Positions 52,128 through 61,070 of a DNA stretch of 64,000 nucleotides are shown in pieces. Positions within the stretch are counted from its first letter, which is position 1. Each line of letters starts with the position of its first letter. The notes beneath the pieces are model-generated. The model searched no databases. It saw only the letters and a list, made by a program, of their open reading frames with translations, and was not told the DNA's origin. The DNA is from Akkermansia sp. (lineage in GTDB: Bacteria > Verrucomicrobiota > Verrucomicrobiia > Verrucomicrobiales > Akkermansiaceae): NCBI GenBank assembly GCA_022787425.1, contig JALFWB010000022.1, positions 1 through 64,000 of the forward strand, given 5' to 3'. The position numbers and the translations under genes are program-made.

Positions 52128-54577
52128 TGGCTATGGAGTTGCATGCACCGGAGGTTTTGGCACCGGCGGGTAATTGGGACTGCGTTCGCGCTGCCGTTGC
52201 CAATGGGGCGAATGCCGTTTATTTCGGCTTGGATAAGTTCAACGCCCGCATGCGTGCGGATAATTTTACCCGGGCGGACCTGTCGTCCTTGGTGCCGTTT
52301 TTGCATGCTCACGGTCTGCGGGCCTATGTTACCATGAATGTACTCATCTTCACGGATGAGGTAGAGGAGGCTCTGGAGTACCTGCTTGCTTTGGATGCGG
52401 CGGGGGTGGATGCGGTGATTGTGCAGGATGTGGGATTGGCGGCGCAGATTACGCAGTGGCGGCGCGAGGGGAGATTGCGGATAGCACTGCATATATCGAC
52501 ACAGATGACAGTGACGGACCCGGAGGGGGTGCGGCTGGTGGATGAGCTGCTGGATCCGGAGCAGATCGTGACGGCCCGCGAGCTCTCCCTGCGGGAGATT
52601 GCCGCCTGCGCCAAGGCCACGAAGAAGCCACTGGAGGTGTTCTGCCATGGTGCTCTCTGTGTGGCGTACTCCGGGCAGTGCCTTACCAGCGAAAGTTTAG
52701 GCCGCCGCAGTGCCAACCGGGGCGAGTGCGCGCAGGCCTGCCGCATGCCGTACCGCTTGGTGGTGGATGGGCGTCCGCTGAATCTCGGGGAGCGTCGCTA
52801 TTTGTTTTCTCCGCAGGATCTCTGTGCGTTGGATCGCATCCCGGAGATGCTGGAGGCGGGGGTGCGTAGTTTCAAGATTGAGGGACGCCTCAAGAGCCCG
52901 GAATATGTGGCCGCTGCTGTGCGGGCCTACCGCCGCGCGCTGGATGCCGCTCTCGCGGGGCGTCCCGTGCTCCCGGAGGAGCGGGCGGCGGACCTCTATG
53001 CACTGCAGATGGCTTTCTCTCGCGGTTTTTCTACGGGCTGGCTGGATGGCACGAATCACCCCCTGCTGACGCATGGTCGCTTCGGAAAAAAACGCGGGGT
53101 TCTCGTGGGGCGTATCGCCGCCTGCGGTGAGGGCTGGGTGGAGCTCGCGGAGTTGCCACCCGTGCCTATTTCTCCGGGGGATGGATTTGTGGTGGATGCG
53201 GGGCAGGATCGCAATGAGGAGAGGGGCGGCCGCATTTGGCGGGCGTCGGGTAAGCGGCTGTTCTTCCATGGTAAGGGCAGCAACATTGTACCCTCGGAGG
53301 TGAGGCCGGGTTGCTTGTTGTGGAAGACGGCGGATCCCGCTTTGGAGCGCAGCCTGCATGCGACCTGGTGCAATTTCGCGCGCCATGCGGCGGAGGGAAC
53401 AGGCGGGGCACTGGATATGGCCTTTTCCGGTCGCATCGGTGAGGCACTGATTGTTACCTGTCGAGGCGTGTCCGTGCGCAGTGAGCGTCCCTTGGAGTCC
53501 GCGCAGAATCGCCCGTTGACCCCGGAGGTTATCGAGGCTCAGTTTTCGCGTCTGGGCGGTACGGGGTATGTGCCGGGGCATTTTACCTACGCGGTGGAGC
53601 AGGGGGCCATGCTGCCGCTTTCCGTGCTCAACCGCATGCGCCGCGAGCTTGTGGCAGCCCTGCCCGATGCTTCGGGTGCCGAGGTCGCTGCATCCGCTGA
53701 GCTGCCCGTGTTGCCGCGTCTCTTTCCCGCGCCCCCGCCTGCTGCGGAGATTTTGCTTTCCGTGCTTTGCCGCACGCCGGAGCAGGCCCGTGCGGCTGCT
53801 GCTTCCGGGGTTCGTCTGCTCTACTTGGATTTCACGGATATTAGTCGTTATCCGGATTTCGTTCCGTCACTTCGGGCGGAGTTCCCGGATGTACAAATTG
53901 CCCTCGCCACCCTGCGCATCATGAAGCCGCATGAGGAGGGCTACTTCAAGTTCTATCGCGCCGCGCAACCGGATGCCGTGCTGGTTCGCAACCTCGGTGC
54001 CGCTCGCTGTTTCCGCTGCACGGGTATACCGATGATAGGCGATTTTTCCCTCAATGCGTCCAACCCGCTCAGCGTGCATTTCTGGCAGCGTTTCGGCATG
54101 CAGGCGATCACAGTCAGCTATGATTTGGACTCGGCTCAGATAACGGATTTGCTGCGCACGGGATGCGGCCCCGCGCTGGAGCTGACGCTGCACCAGCACA
54201 TCCCGCTTTTCCACACAGAGCACTGCGTCTTCTGCACCTTCCTTTCTGAGGGGCACAGCTTCAAGGACTGCGGTCGCCCCTGCGAGCAGCACGAGGTGCG
54301 CATGGCGGATCGCACCGGCGCGATGCACTACCTGCGCAGTGATGAAGGGTGCCGCAACACGCTTTTCAACGGAAGACCGCAGACGGCGGCTCGCCATATG
54401 GCGGCTTTCCGGACCCTGGGGCTGGCCCGCTTCCGTCTCGAGCTGTTAGCAGAAACGGCCGAGGAAACATCGCGGCTCATTGCATCCTACCAAGCTCTTG
54501 CGGCGGGGAGACTTGCCCCGGAGGAACTCATACGCCGCTTGCATGCGCTTGACCGCGTGGGCGTAACGGAGTATTGA
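52127..54577 (+). CDS. U32-family peptidase-like protein (RlhA/TrhP type)
   Basis: 816 residues. PEVLAPAGNWDCVRAAVANG and ANAVYFGL open the U32 domain, and the cysteine-rich part EVFCHGALCVAYSGQC with CAQACRMPYRL is its signature; FKIEGRLKSPEYVAA follows. The long C-terminal half contains a DUF3656-like part and a second TIM-barrel-like region with a cysteine cluster (HCVFCTF, FKDCGRPCEQ). Characterised relatives hydroxylate 23S rRNA C2501 (RlhA) or tRNA uridine 34 (TrhP), using iron-sulfur chemistry; peptidase activity is doubtful. The start overlaps the dynamin-like gene stop as TGATG. It ends six bases from menG on the other strand. Confidence 0.85.
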   Translation: MAMELHAPEVLAPAGNWDCVRAAVANGANAVYFGLDKFNARMRADNFTRADLSSLVPFLHAHGLRAYVTMNVLIFTDEVEEALEYLLALDAAGVDAVIVQDVGLAAQITQWRREGRLRIALHISTQMTVTDPEGVRLVDELLDPEQIVTARELSLREIAACAKATKKPLEVFCHGALCVAYSGQCLTSESLGRRSANRGECAQACRMPYRLVVDGRPLNLGERRYLFSPQDLCALDRIPEMLEAGVRSFKIEGRLKSPEYVAAAVRAYRRALDAALAGRPVLPEERAADLYALQMAFSRGFSTGWLDGTNHPLLTHGRFGKKRGVLVGRIAACGEGWVELAELPPVPISPGDGFVVDAGQDRNEERGGRIWRASGKRLFFHGKGSNIVPSEVRPGCLLWKTADPALERSLHATWCNFARHAAEGTGGALDMAFSGRIGEALIVTCRGVSVRSERPLESAQNRPLTPEVIEAQFSRLGGTGYVPGHFTYAVEQGAMLPLSVLNRMRRELVAALPDASGAEVAASAELPVLPRLFPAPPPAAEILLSVLCRTPEQARAAAASGVRLLYLDFTDISRYPDFVPSLRAEFPDVQIALATLRIMKPHEEGYFKFYRAAQPDAVLVRNLGAARCFRCTGIPMIGDFSLNASNPLSVHFWQRFGMQAITVSYDLDSAQITDLLRTGCGPALELTLHQHIPLFHTEHCVFCTFLSEGHSFKDCGRPCEQHEVRMADRTGAMHYLRSDEGCRNTLFNGRPQTAARHMAAFRTLGLARFRLELLAETAEETSRLIASYQALAAGRLAPEELIRRLHALDRVGVTEY

Positions 54578-54583
54578 CCTCTC

Positions 54584-55258
54584 TCACGGCTTCTCCGCCG
54601 TGTACAGCGAGGCGATGCCAAGAGTGAGCGGCAGGCAGGTGGGTGCCGTGTAACCGCAGGTGCTCAGCAAATTCAGGAAGTCCTGCCCCGCAGGGAAGGC
54701 TTCAATGCTGTCGCCCAGATAGGTGTAAGCCCCGCTGTTGCCGGTAACAAGTCGGGCGATACCGGGTAACACCCGGTGAAGGTAGGCGCGGTAGAAGGGC
54801 AGGAAGATGCCCTCCGGCATGCTGAAGTCCAGCACCAGCAGATGTCCACCGGGGCGCAGGATGCGGAGGAATTCCCGCAGAGCGGCAGGGTAGTCCGCCA
54901 TGTTGCGCAGACCGAAGGCCACCGTAGCGGCATCGAAGCTGTCATCCGGAAGGGGCAGGTGCAGGGCATCCGCCTCCAGTACCTTGCTCAAGCCGCGCCG
55001 CACGGCCACATCCAGCATAGGTTGGCAGAAGTCTGTGCCCAGGACATCCACCTCCGGCAGGGCGCGGGTGATGGCCAGTGCCAAGTCACCCGTGCCTGTC
55101 GCAATATCCAATAAATTACGAGGTTTCCATTCTGCTACACGTTGCACAACCCGCTGCCGCCACAGCACATCCACCCCGCAGGAGAGGATGTGATTGGCCG
55201 TGACGTATTTCTCCGCGATGGCAGAGAAGGCTGCGTGGACGAACGCGGGATCCGGCAT
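54584..55258 (-). CDS. menG: Demethylmenaquinone/ubiquinone methyltransferase
   Basis: 224 residues. LLDIATGTGDLALAI is the SAM loop, VEVLGTDF-like acidic residue and ATVAFGLRNMADYPAALREF are UbiE/MenG signatures, followed by LVLDFSMPEGIFLPFYRAYL. It methylates demethylmenaquinol, or the ubiquinone precursor, in quinone synthesis. Menaquinone is more likely for this type of bacterium but cannot be proven from this gene. It starts nine bases after icd and is co-transcribed. Confidence 0.9.
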   Translation of the reverse strand: MPDPAFVHAAFSAIAEKYVTANHILSCGVDVLWRQRVVQRVAEWKPRNLLDIATGTGDLALAITRALPEVDVLGTDFCQPMLDVAVRRGLSKVLEADALHLPLPDDSFDAATVAFGLRNMADYPAALREFLRILRPGGHLLVLDFSMPEGIFLPFYRAYLHRVLPGIARLVTGNSGAYTYLGDSIEAFPAGQDFLNLLSTCGYTAPTCLPLTLGIASLYTAEKP

Positions 55259-55267
55259 GGGCGGAGC

Positions 55268-56491
<1,224 letters not shown>

Positions 56492-56533
56492 GTATTGCTC
56501 TGATTTTGCGGTGAATTCCAAAACTTCATCGGG

Positions 56534-56561
56534 ATTATATCACTTTTGAGGCAGAAATCAA
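56534..56561 (-). promoter_or_regulatory. icd-menG promoter
   Basis: Minus strand TTGATT (56561-56556), 16-base spacer, TATAAT (56539-56534). Confidence 0.65.
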
Positions 56562-56613
56562 TAAGAGAATTAAGATTTTTTGCAGAAATTGACGCAAAAA
56601 GTTGAATTCGGGC

Positions 56614-56642
56614 TTGATTTCTGCTCTTCGTTCTGCTAGAAT
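56614..56642 (+). promoter_or_regulatory. Promoter of the small lipoprotein pair
   Basis: TTGATT (56614-56619), 17-base spacer, TAGAAT (56637-56642), nine bases before the ATG. Confidence 0.65.
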
Positions 56643-56651
56643 CCAAGCGTC

Positions 56652-56792
56652 ATGGGAATGCCGCGCCGTCTTATCTCCGGAGCTTTGCTGCTCTTGCTTG
56701 CCTCCTGTCATACCTCGTGCTCGACCGTTAATAACACGCTCAACGGGGTGCTCAGTACACCTGCGCGGGTTCTCCAAGGCTTTAATATCTAA
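56652..56792 (+). CDS. 46-residue lipoprotein
   Basis: MGMPRRLISGALLLLLASC is a short lipoprotein signal with lipobox LLASC, followed by a 28-residue mature peptide (HTSCSTVNNTLNGVLSTPAR...). The size and Asn/Thr-rich mature part recall entericidin-like small lipoproteins, but no specific match is claimed. The promoter nine bases upstream and the lipobox make this a real gene despite its length. The next gene follows by six bases in the same unit. Confidence 0.65.
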   Translation: MGMPRRLISGALLLLLASCHTSCSTVNNTLNGVLSTPARVLQGFNI

Positions 56793-56798
56793 TCCGTC

Positions 56799-57266
56799 AT
56801 GAATAAGATTTTTTCACTCCTCTGTGCGTTGCCGATGCTCTTCTTCGTTTCCTGCCAGCAGGGAACGCTGCCCACGAACGGTCAGGTTCGCCGCGGGCCC
56901 GCTCCCGTGGATATGGTGACCTGCCTGCGGGATGTACATCCTGCCTACCGCTCGGCTTTTGCGGGGCAGAATGGGGCCAACTTCGATGCTCAGTCCCAGC
57001 GCGCCGCCTACTATGCAGCCATGGAGACGGCCCGCACGCCGGTTCCTTCCGCCATTGCGGCTCGCGGTCGTTCGGCCAAGCCTGCCACACGCGTTGCCTC
57101 CAAGTCTCGCTATGCTAAGTCTCGCTCGGTGGCTTCCCGCTCTCGTTCCTCGGCATCGCGCAGCAAGTCTCTGGCTTCTTCCCGCAGTAAGGCGGCTAGG
57201 TCCAAGAATAAGGCATCTTCCCGTAAGCTGGCGGTCAACCGTTCCACCTCCAAGCGTCGCCGCTGA
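56799..57266 (+). CDS. Lipoprotein with Lys/Arg/Ser-rich histone-like tail
   Basis: 155 residues. Signal LLCALPMLFFVSC gives a lipidated cysteine at about residue 19. Residues 35-85 form a small domain (VDMVTCLRDVHPAYRSAFAG). From about 90 to the end the protein is almost entirely Ser, Arg, Lys and Ala (for example SRSRSSASRSKSLASSRSKA), like a histone H1 or protamine tail, and would be strongly positive in the envelope. Such a tail could bind LPS, peptidoglycan, nucleic acid or host glycans. It is paired with the 46-residue lipoprotein. Confidence 0.75.
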   Translation: MNKIFSLLCALPMLFFVSCQQGTLPTNGQVRRGPAPVDMVTCLRDVHPAYRSAFAGQNGANFDAQSQRAAYYAAMETARTPVPSAIAARGRSAKPATRVASKSRYAKSRSVASRSRSSASRSKSLASSRSKAARSKNKASSRKLAVNRSTSKRRR

Positions 57267-57310
57267 GGTTTGAGTCGGCCCGTGCCCGCTGCCGCCTGCG
57301 CAATGGGGGC

Positions 57311-57339
57311 TTGAAATGCGGCGCGGGCTGTGCTACAAT
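57311..57339 (+). promoter_or_regulatory. Topoisomerase subunit A promoter
   Basis: TTGAAA (57311-57316), 17-base spacer, TACAAT (57334-57339), eight bases before the ATG. Confidence 0.7.
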
Positions 57340-57347
57340 AGCCGCCG

Positions 57348-59480
57348 ATGAGTGAAAAGGACACACCGGTACCGTTTCCGGAGAACTCGAGCATCATTCA
57401 GCAGATGTTCGGGGATTACTACTTGGAGTACGCCTCGTATGTGATTTTGGAGCGAGCTGTGCCGCATGTGGTGGACGGATTGAAGCCGGTGCAGCGCCGC
57501 ATCCTGCACTCCATGGACAGGATGGACGATGGTCGCTATAACAAAGTGGCCAACATTGTGGGGGATACGATGAAGTACCACCCGCACGGGGATGCCTCCA
57601 TCGGCAGTGCCTTGGTAACGCTGGGGCAGAAGGGGCTGCTCATCGATACACAGGGAAACTGGGGTAACATTCTCACCGGCGATGCGGCGGCGGCGGCGCG
57701 TTATATTGAGGCGCGTCTCTCCAAGTTCGCCAAGGAGGTGGTTTTCAGTCCCAAGGTGACGGATTGGAAGCTGAGTTACGATGGCCGCAACAAGGAGCCC
57801 GTGGCACTGCCTGTCAAGTTCCCTCTGCTGCTGGCCCAGGGGGCTCTCGGTATTGCCGTGGGCATGAATTGTCGCATCCTGCCGCACAATTTCAACGAGC
57901 TGATCGATGCCGCCATCCACTATCTGCGCGGTGAATCCTTTGAGCTGTATCCGGATTTCCCCACGGGTGGGTTGTTGGATGTCAGTAACTATAACGATGG
58001 CACGGGGAACAGCCGCCTGCGCTGCCGTGCCAAGTTGGATACCTCCTCCAAACGCCTTATCCGCATCACGGAGATTCCTTTCGGTACCACCACGGAGTCC
58101 GTTATCGCGAGCATCGAGACGGCGGTGGAGAAGGGGAACCTCAAGATTGCCCGCATTGAGGATAACACGGCCGCAACGGCGGATATCCTTGTCTATCTGA
58201 ATCCGGGGACGGATGTGGAGAAGACCTGCAACGCGCTCTATGCGTTCACGGAGTGCCAGGTGAGTATCTCGCCGAATGCGGTGGTCATCAAGGATCGCAA
58301 GCCCGTTTTTATGGGTGTGAGCGAGATCCTCAAGTGCAATGTAGATCACACGCGCGATACCCTGCGGCGGGAGTTGGAGGTGCAGTTGGCGGAGTTGCAG
58401 GAGGCTTGGATGCAGTCGAGCTTGGAGAAAATTTTCATTGAGAATCGCATCTACAAGGTGCTGGAGGAAAGCGAAAGCTGGGAGCAGTCTCTGGAGGAGA
58501 TCGGCGAGCGTCTCAAGCCCTTCACCACGCATTTCCTGCGACCCGTGACGCGGGAGGACATCATTCGCCTGACGGAGATCAGGATCAAGAAAATCGCCAA
58601 GTATGAGATTCACGAGGCGGAGTTGCACCTTGCCTCCCTGGAGGCGGAAATCGCCAAGACCAAGAGTAATTTGGCACAGTTGACCCGCTACACTATCCGC
58701 TGGTTCGAGAACTTGCGCAAGAAGTATGGGGATGCTTGGCCCCGCCGCACGGAGTTAGCGGAGTTTGAGAATGTCAGCCGTGCTATCGTTGCGGTCGAGA
58801 ATGAGACGCTTTATCTGGACGAGGAAGGCTTTGCGGGCTACGGACTGCGCAAGGGCGAGGAGGTGGATAAGTGCTCCACGCTCAGTGATGTACTGACGGT
58901 GGATAAGCAGGGGATTCTCATGGTGCGCCGTGTGCAGGAGAAGTTCTATGTCGGTAACAATTTGCTGCTTATCCGTGTGCTGCGCTCCGGGGATGACCCT
59001 GTCTTCAATATGGTCTATCGGGATGGCAAGGACGGCGTGACCTACGCCAAACGCTTCCGAATCGGCGGCTTTACGCGCGACAAAGAGTACGACCTGACGC
59101 AGGGGACCAAGGGCAGCCGTATCTTCTACTTTTCCGTCCACGCGAATGAGACGGAGAGTGCCTGTGTGTGTCTCAATGTCTTCCTCAAGAATCAGATCAA
59201 GCGCTTGCGGCGCCCCATTCCTTTTGCTTTCTCCCGCTTGCGCGTGAAAGGGCGCGCGGTGCTGGGTAACATTGTCACCAAGAATCAGGTGGAGCGCATC
59301 TCCCGTGTGGCGGATCGTGAGCCGGAGCCGGAGGATCTGCCGCCGGTTCAGCCTGCGCCTGCCGCTCCTGCGCCGGAGTCGGAGCCCGACACCCCGCCCA
59401 TGCAGCAGGGGCATCTCTTCGGGCCGGAAGCGGAGAAGCCTGCAACAACAGAGGCGGAGAATCCTACAACAGAGGAATGA
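57348..59480 (+). CDS. DNA gyrase/topoisomerase IV subunit A
   Basis: 710 residues, shorter than GyrA, closer to ParC. ILERAVPHVVDGLKPVQRRI opens the winged-helix DNA-binding part, GDTMKYHPHGDASIGSAL is the helix touched by quinolones, and AAAARYIEARL carries the catalytic Tyr 119. The coiled coil (about 340-480) and a degenerate C-terminal region rich in Pro/Glu follow. It passes one DNA duplex through another with an ATPase subunit not in this window. The position of E. coli GyrA Ser83 is Ala83. Whether it is ParC or a second GyrA cannot be settled here. The 3' end overlaps the convergent gmhB by 17 bases. Confidence 0.88.
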   Translation: MSEKDTPVPFPENSSIIQQMFGDYYLEYASYVILERAVPHVVDGLKPVQRRILHSMDRMDDGRYNKVANIVGDTMKYHPHGDASIGSALVTLGQKGLLIDTQGNWGNILTGDAAAAARYIEARLSKFAKEVVFSPKVTDWKLSYDGRNKEPVALPVKFPLLLAQGALGIAVGMNCRILPHNFNELIDAAIHYLRGESFELYPDFPTGGLLDVSNYNDGTGNSRLRCRAKLDTSSKRLIRITEIPFGTTTESVIASIETAVEKGNLKIARIEDNTAATADILVYLNPGTDVEKTCNALYAFTECQVSISPNAVVIKDRKPVFMGVSEILKCNVDHTRDTLRRELEVQLAELQEAWMQSSLEKIFIENRIYKVLEESESWEQSLEEIGERLKPFTTHFLRPVTREDIIRLTEIRIKKIAKYEIHEAELHLASLEAEIAKTKSNLAQLTRYTIRWFENLRKKYGDAWPRRTELAEFENVSRAIVAVENETLYLDEEGFAGYGLRKGEEVDKCSTLSDVLTVDKQGILMVRRVQEKFYVGNNLLLIRVLRSGDDPVFNMVYRDGKDGVTYAKRFRIGGFTRDKEYDLTQGTKGSRIFYFSVHANETESACVCLNVFLKNQIKRLRRPIPFAFSRLRVKGRAVLGNIVTKNQVERISRVADREPEPEDLPPVQPAPAAPAPESEPDTPPMQQGHLFGPEAEKPATTEAENPTTEE

Positions 59481-59964
59481 GGTCGGCGGGAGTGCGCACC
59501 ACGCCCGTGACGGCGGGGGATTCCACCGCTTCCGTGCCCAGCAGATAGTTCCTGCCCACCCCGGCGGCGTGGCCCGCTTCGGCGTCTCGTACTTTGTCGC
59601 CCAGACTGAGGCTGGCGGGCATGTCCAGCCCCAGTTCTTCCGCAGCCTGCAGGAACATCCCGGGGGCCGGTTTGCGGCGCGGTCCGCTCAGCTCCGGGCA
59701 GTGGTAGACGCCCTGCAGGGGGCAGCCGGCCGCCTCGAAAATGCCTAACATATGCTCGGTCAGGCGGCGGTAATCCGCCTCGGTGTAGTACCCCCGGGCG
59801 ATGCCGCTTTGGTTGGTGCAGACCACAACGGCGTAGCCCCGCTCCCGGGCAGCGCGCACCAGATCGAGAATGCCCGGCAGCAGCTCGAATTCCTCCGGCC
59901 GCCACAGGTAGTTCTTCTCCACGTTGACGGTGCCGTCGCGGTCCAGAAACAGGGCCTTCTGCAT
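59464..59964 (-). CDS. gmhB: D-glycero-D-manno-heptose 1,7-bisphosphate phosphatase
   Basis: 166 residues. KALFLDRDGTVNVEKNYLW is the HAD motif with nucleophile Asp in DRDG, VVVCTNQSGIARGYY motif II, RRKPAPGMFLQAAEE with motif III Lys, and SLGDKVRDAEAG motif IV. The CPELSGPRRKP segment corresponds to the zinc-binding/substrate loop of GmhB. It removes the C7 phosphate during ADP-heptose synthesis. It follows hldD by four bases, so the two are one unit, and overlaps the topoisomerase gene 3' end. Confidence 0.85.
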   Translation of the reverse strand: MQKALFLDRDGTVNVEKNYLWRPEEFELLPGILDLVRAARERGYAVVVCTNQSGIARGYYTEADYRRLTEHMLGIFEAAGCPLQGVYHCPELSGPRRKPAPGMFLQAAEELGLDMPASLSLGDKVRDAEAGHAAGVGRNYLLGTEAVESPAVTGVVRTPADLIPLL

Positions 59965-59968
59965 GGTG

Positions 59969-60955
59969 TTACATGTAGGGGTCCTCGGTGTTCAGATAGC
60001 CCTGCACATAGCGGCGCACGCCTTCCTCCAGCGGGGTCATGGGTTCCGTATAACCGGCAGCGCGCAGCTTGCTGATGTCCGCCTTGGTGTAGTACTGGTA
60101 CTTGGGGCGCAGACTTTCGGGCATTTCCTTGTAGCCGATCTTCGGCTCCAGACCGAGGGCGGCAAAGGTCGCCGCTGCCAGGTCGTAGAAGGACCGCGCC
60201 TCGCCCGCGCCGACGTTGAACAGGCCGCTCACCTCCGGGTGCTTCAGCAGCCACAGCACCACCTTGGCAATGTCGCCCACCCACACGAAGTCGCGCAGTT
60301 GCCAGCCGTCTTTGTAGTCGGGGTGGTAGCTCTTGAAGAGTTTGACCTCCTCGTTCTGCTTAGCAATGGGGAAGATATGGGCGATAACACTCTTCATGCT
60401 GCCCTTGTGGTACTCATTCGGGCCGTAGACATTGAAGAATTTGAGCCCCGCATACTGCGGCGGCGTCGGGCGGTGTTCATCGCGCTCGCGGGCCATCTTG
60501 CGATCGAAGGCGGCCTTGCTCCAGCCGTAGCAGTTCAGGGGGCGCAGGGCATTGAGGTGCTCCTGCGTCTCGTCATCGCGGAAGCCCAGCTCGCCCGCGC
60601 CGTAGGTGGCGGCGGAGGAGGCGTAGATGAAGCTGCATTGCTGCCGGCAGCAGAAGTCCCACAGCTTGTGGGTCAGGTTGAAGTTCGAGCGGTTGATCAG
60701 GTCGGCGTCCGTCTCCGTGGTGGAGGAGATGGCTCCCATGTGGATGATGGCCTGCACCTCGTCTGCGTGGGCGGCCAGGTAGGCGTCTGCGTCATCGGGG
60801 TGCACGCAGTCCGCCAGCTCGCGCTTGGCAATGTTTTTCCATTTCTCATCCGTGCCCAAATAATCAATGACCACGAGATCCCTGTACCCTGCGTCCTGCA
60901 GAGCAGCCAAGATGCATGAGCCGATGAAGCCGGCTCCTCCGGTGACGATAATCAT
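59969..60955 (-). CDS. hldD: ADP-L-glycero-D-manno-heptose 6-epimerase
   Basis: 328 residues from the ATG at 60955. MIIVTGGAGFIGSCIL is the NADP loop, HMGAISSTTETDADL and YASSAATYGAGE match the HldD signature with its active-site residues, and NCYGWSKAAFDRKM the catalytic Tyr-xxx-Lys. KFFNVYGPNEYHKGSMKSV follows. It inverts C6 of ADP-heptose, the last step before LPS core assembly. Its unit runs towards gmhB, opposite to hldE. Confidence 0.95.
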   Translation of the reverse strand: MIIVTGGAGFIGSCILAALQDAGYRDLVVIDYLGTDEKWKNIAKRELADCVHPDDADAYLAAHADEVQAIIHMGAISSTTETDADLINRSNFNLTHKLWDFCCRQQCSFIYASSAATYGAGELGFRDDETQEHLNALRPLNCYGWSKAAFDRKMARERDEHRPTPPQYAGLKFFNVYGPNEYHKGSMKSVIAHIFPIAKQNEEVKLFKSYHPDYKDGWQLRDFVWVGDIAKVVLWLLKHPEVSGLFNVGAGEARSFYDLAAATFAALGLEPKIGYKEMPESLRPKYQYYTKADISKLRAAGYTEPMTPLEEGVRRYVQGYLNTEDPYM

Positions 60956-60969
60956 AGCTTGTGCCCCCC

Positions 60970-60997
60970 ATGATAGCACATCTGCGCGTCAAGGCAA
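60970..60997 (-). promoter_or_regulatory. hldD-gmhB promoter
   Basis: Minus strand TTGCCT (60997-60992), 16-base spacer, TATCAT (60975-60970), 14 bases before the ATG. Confidence 0.5.
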
Positions 60998-61029
60998 GAA
61001 GTTTTTTGCCTCTCTCGCTCAATTTATGC

Positions 61030-61059
61030 TTGCCAAAGCCCGCCGCAAGGCTTTAGAAT
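61030..61059 (+). promoter_or_regulatory. hldE-gmhA promoter
   Basis: TTGCCA (61030-61035), 18-base spacer, TAGAAT (61054-61059), 11 bases before the ATG. It diverges from the hldD promoter 33 bases away. Confidence 0.65.
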
Positions 61060-61070
61060 AGAAAGCAGAT

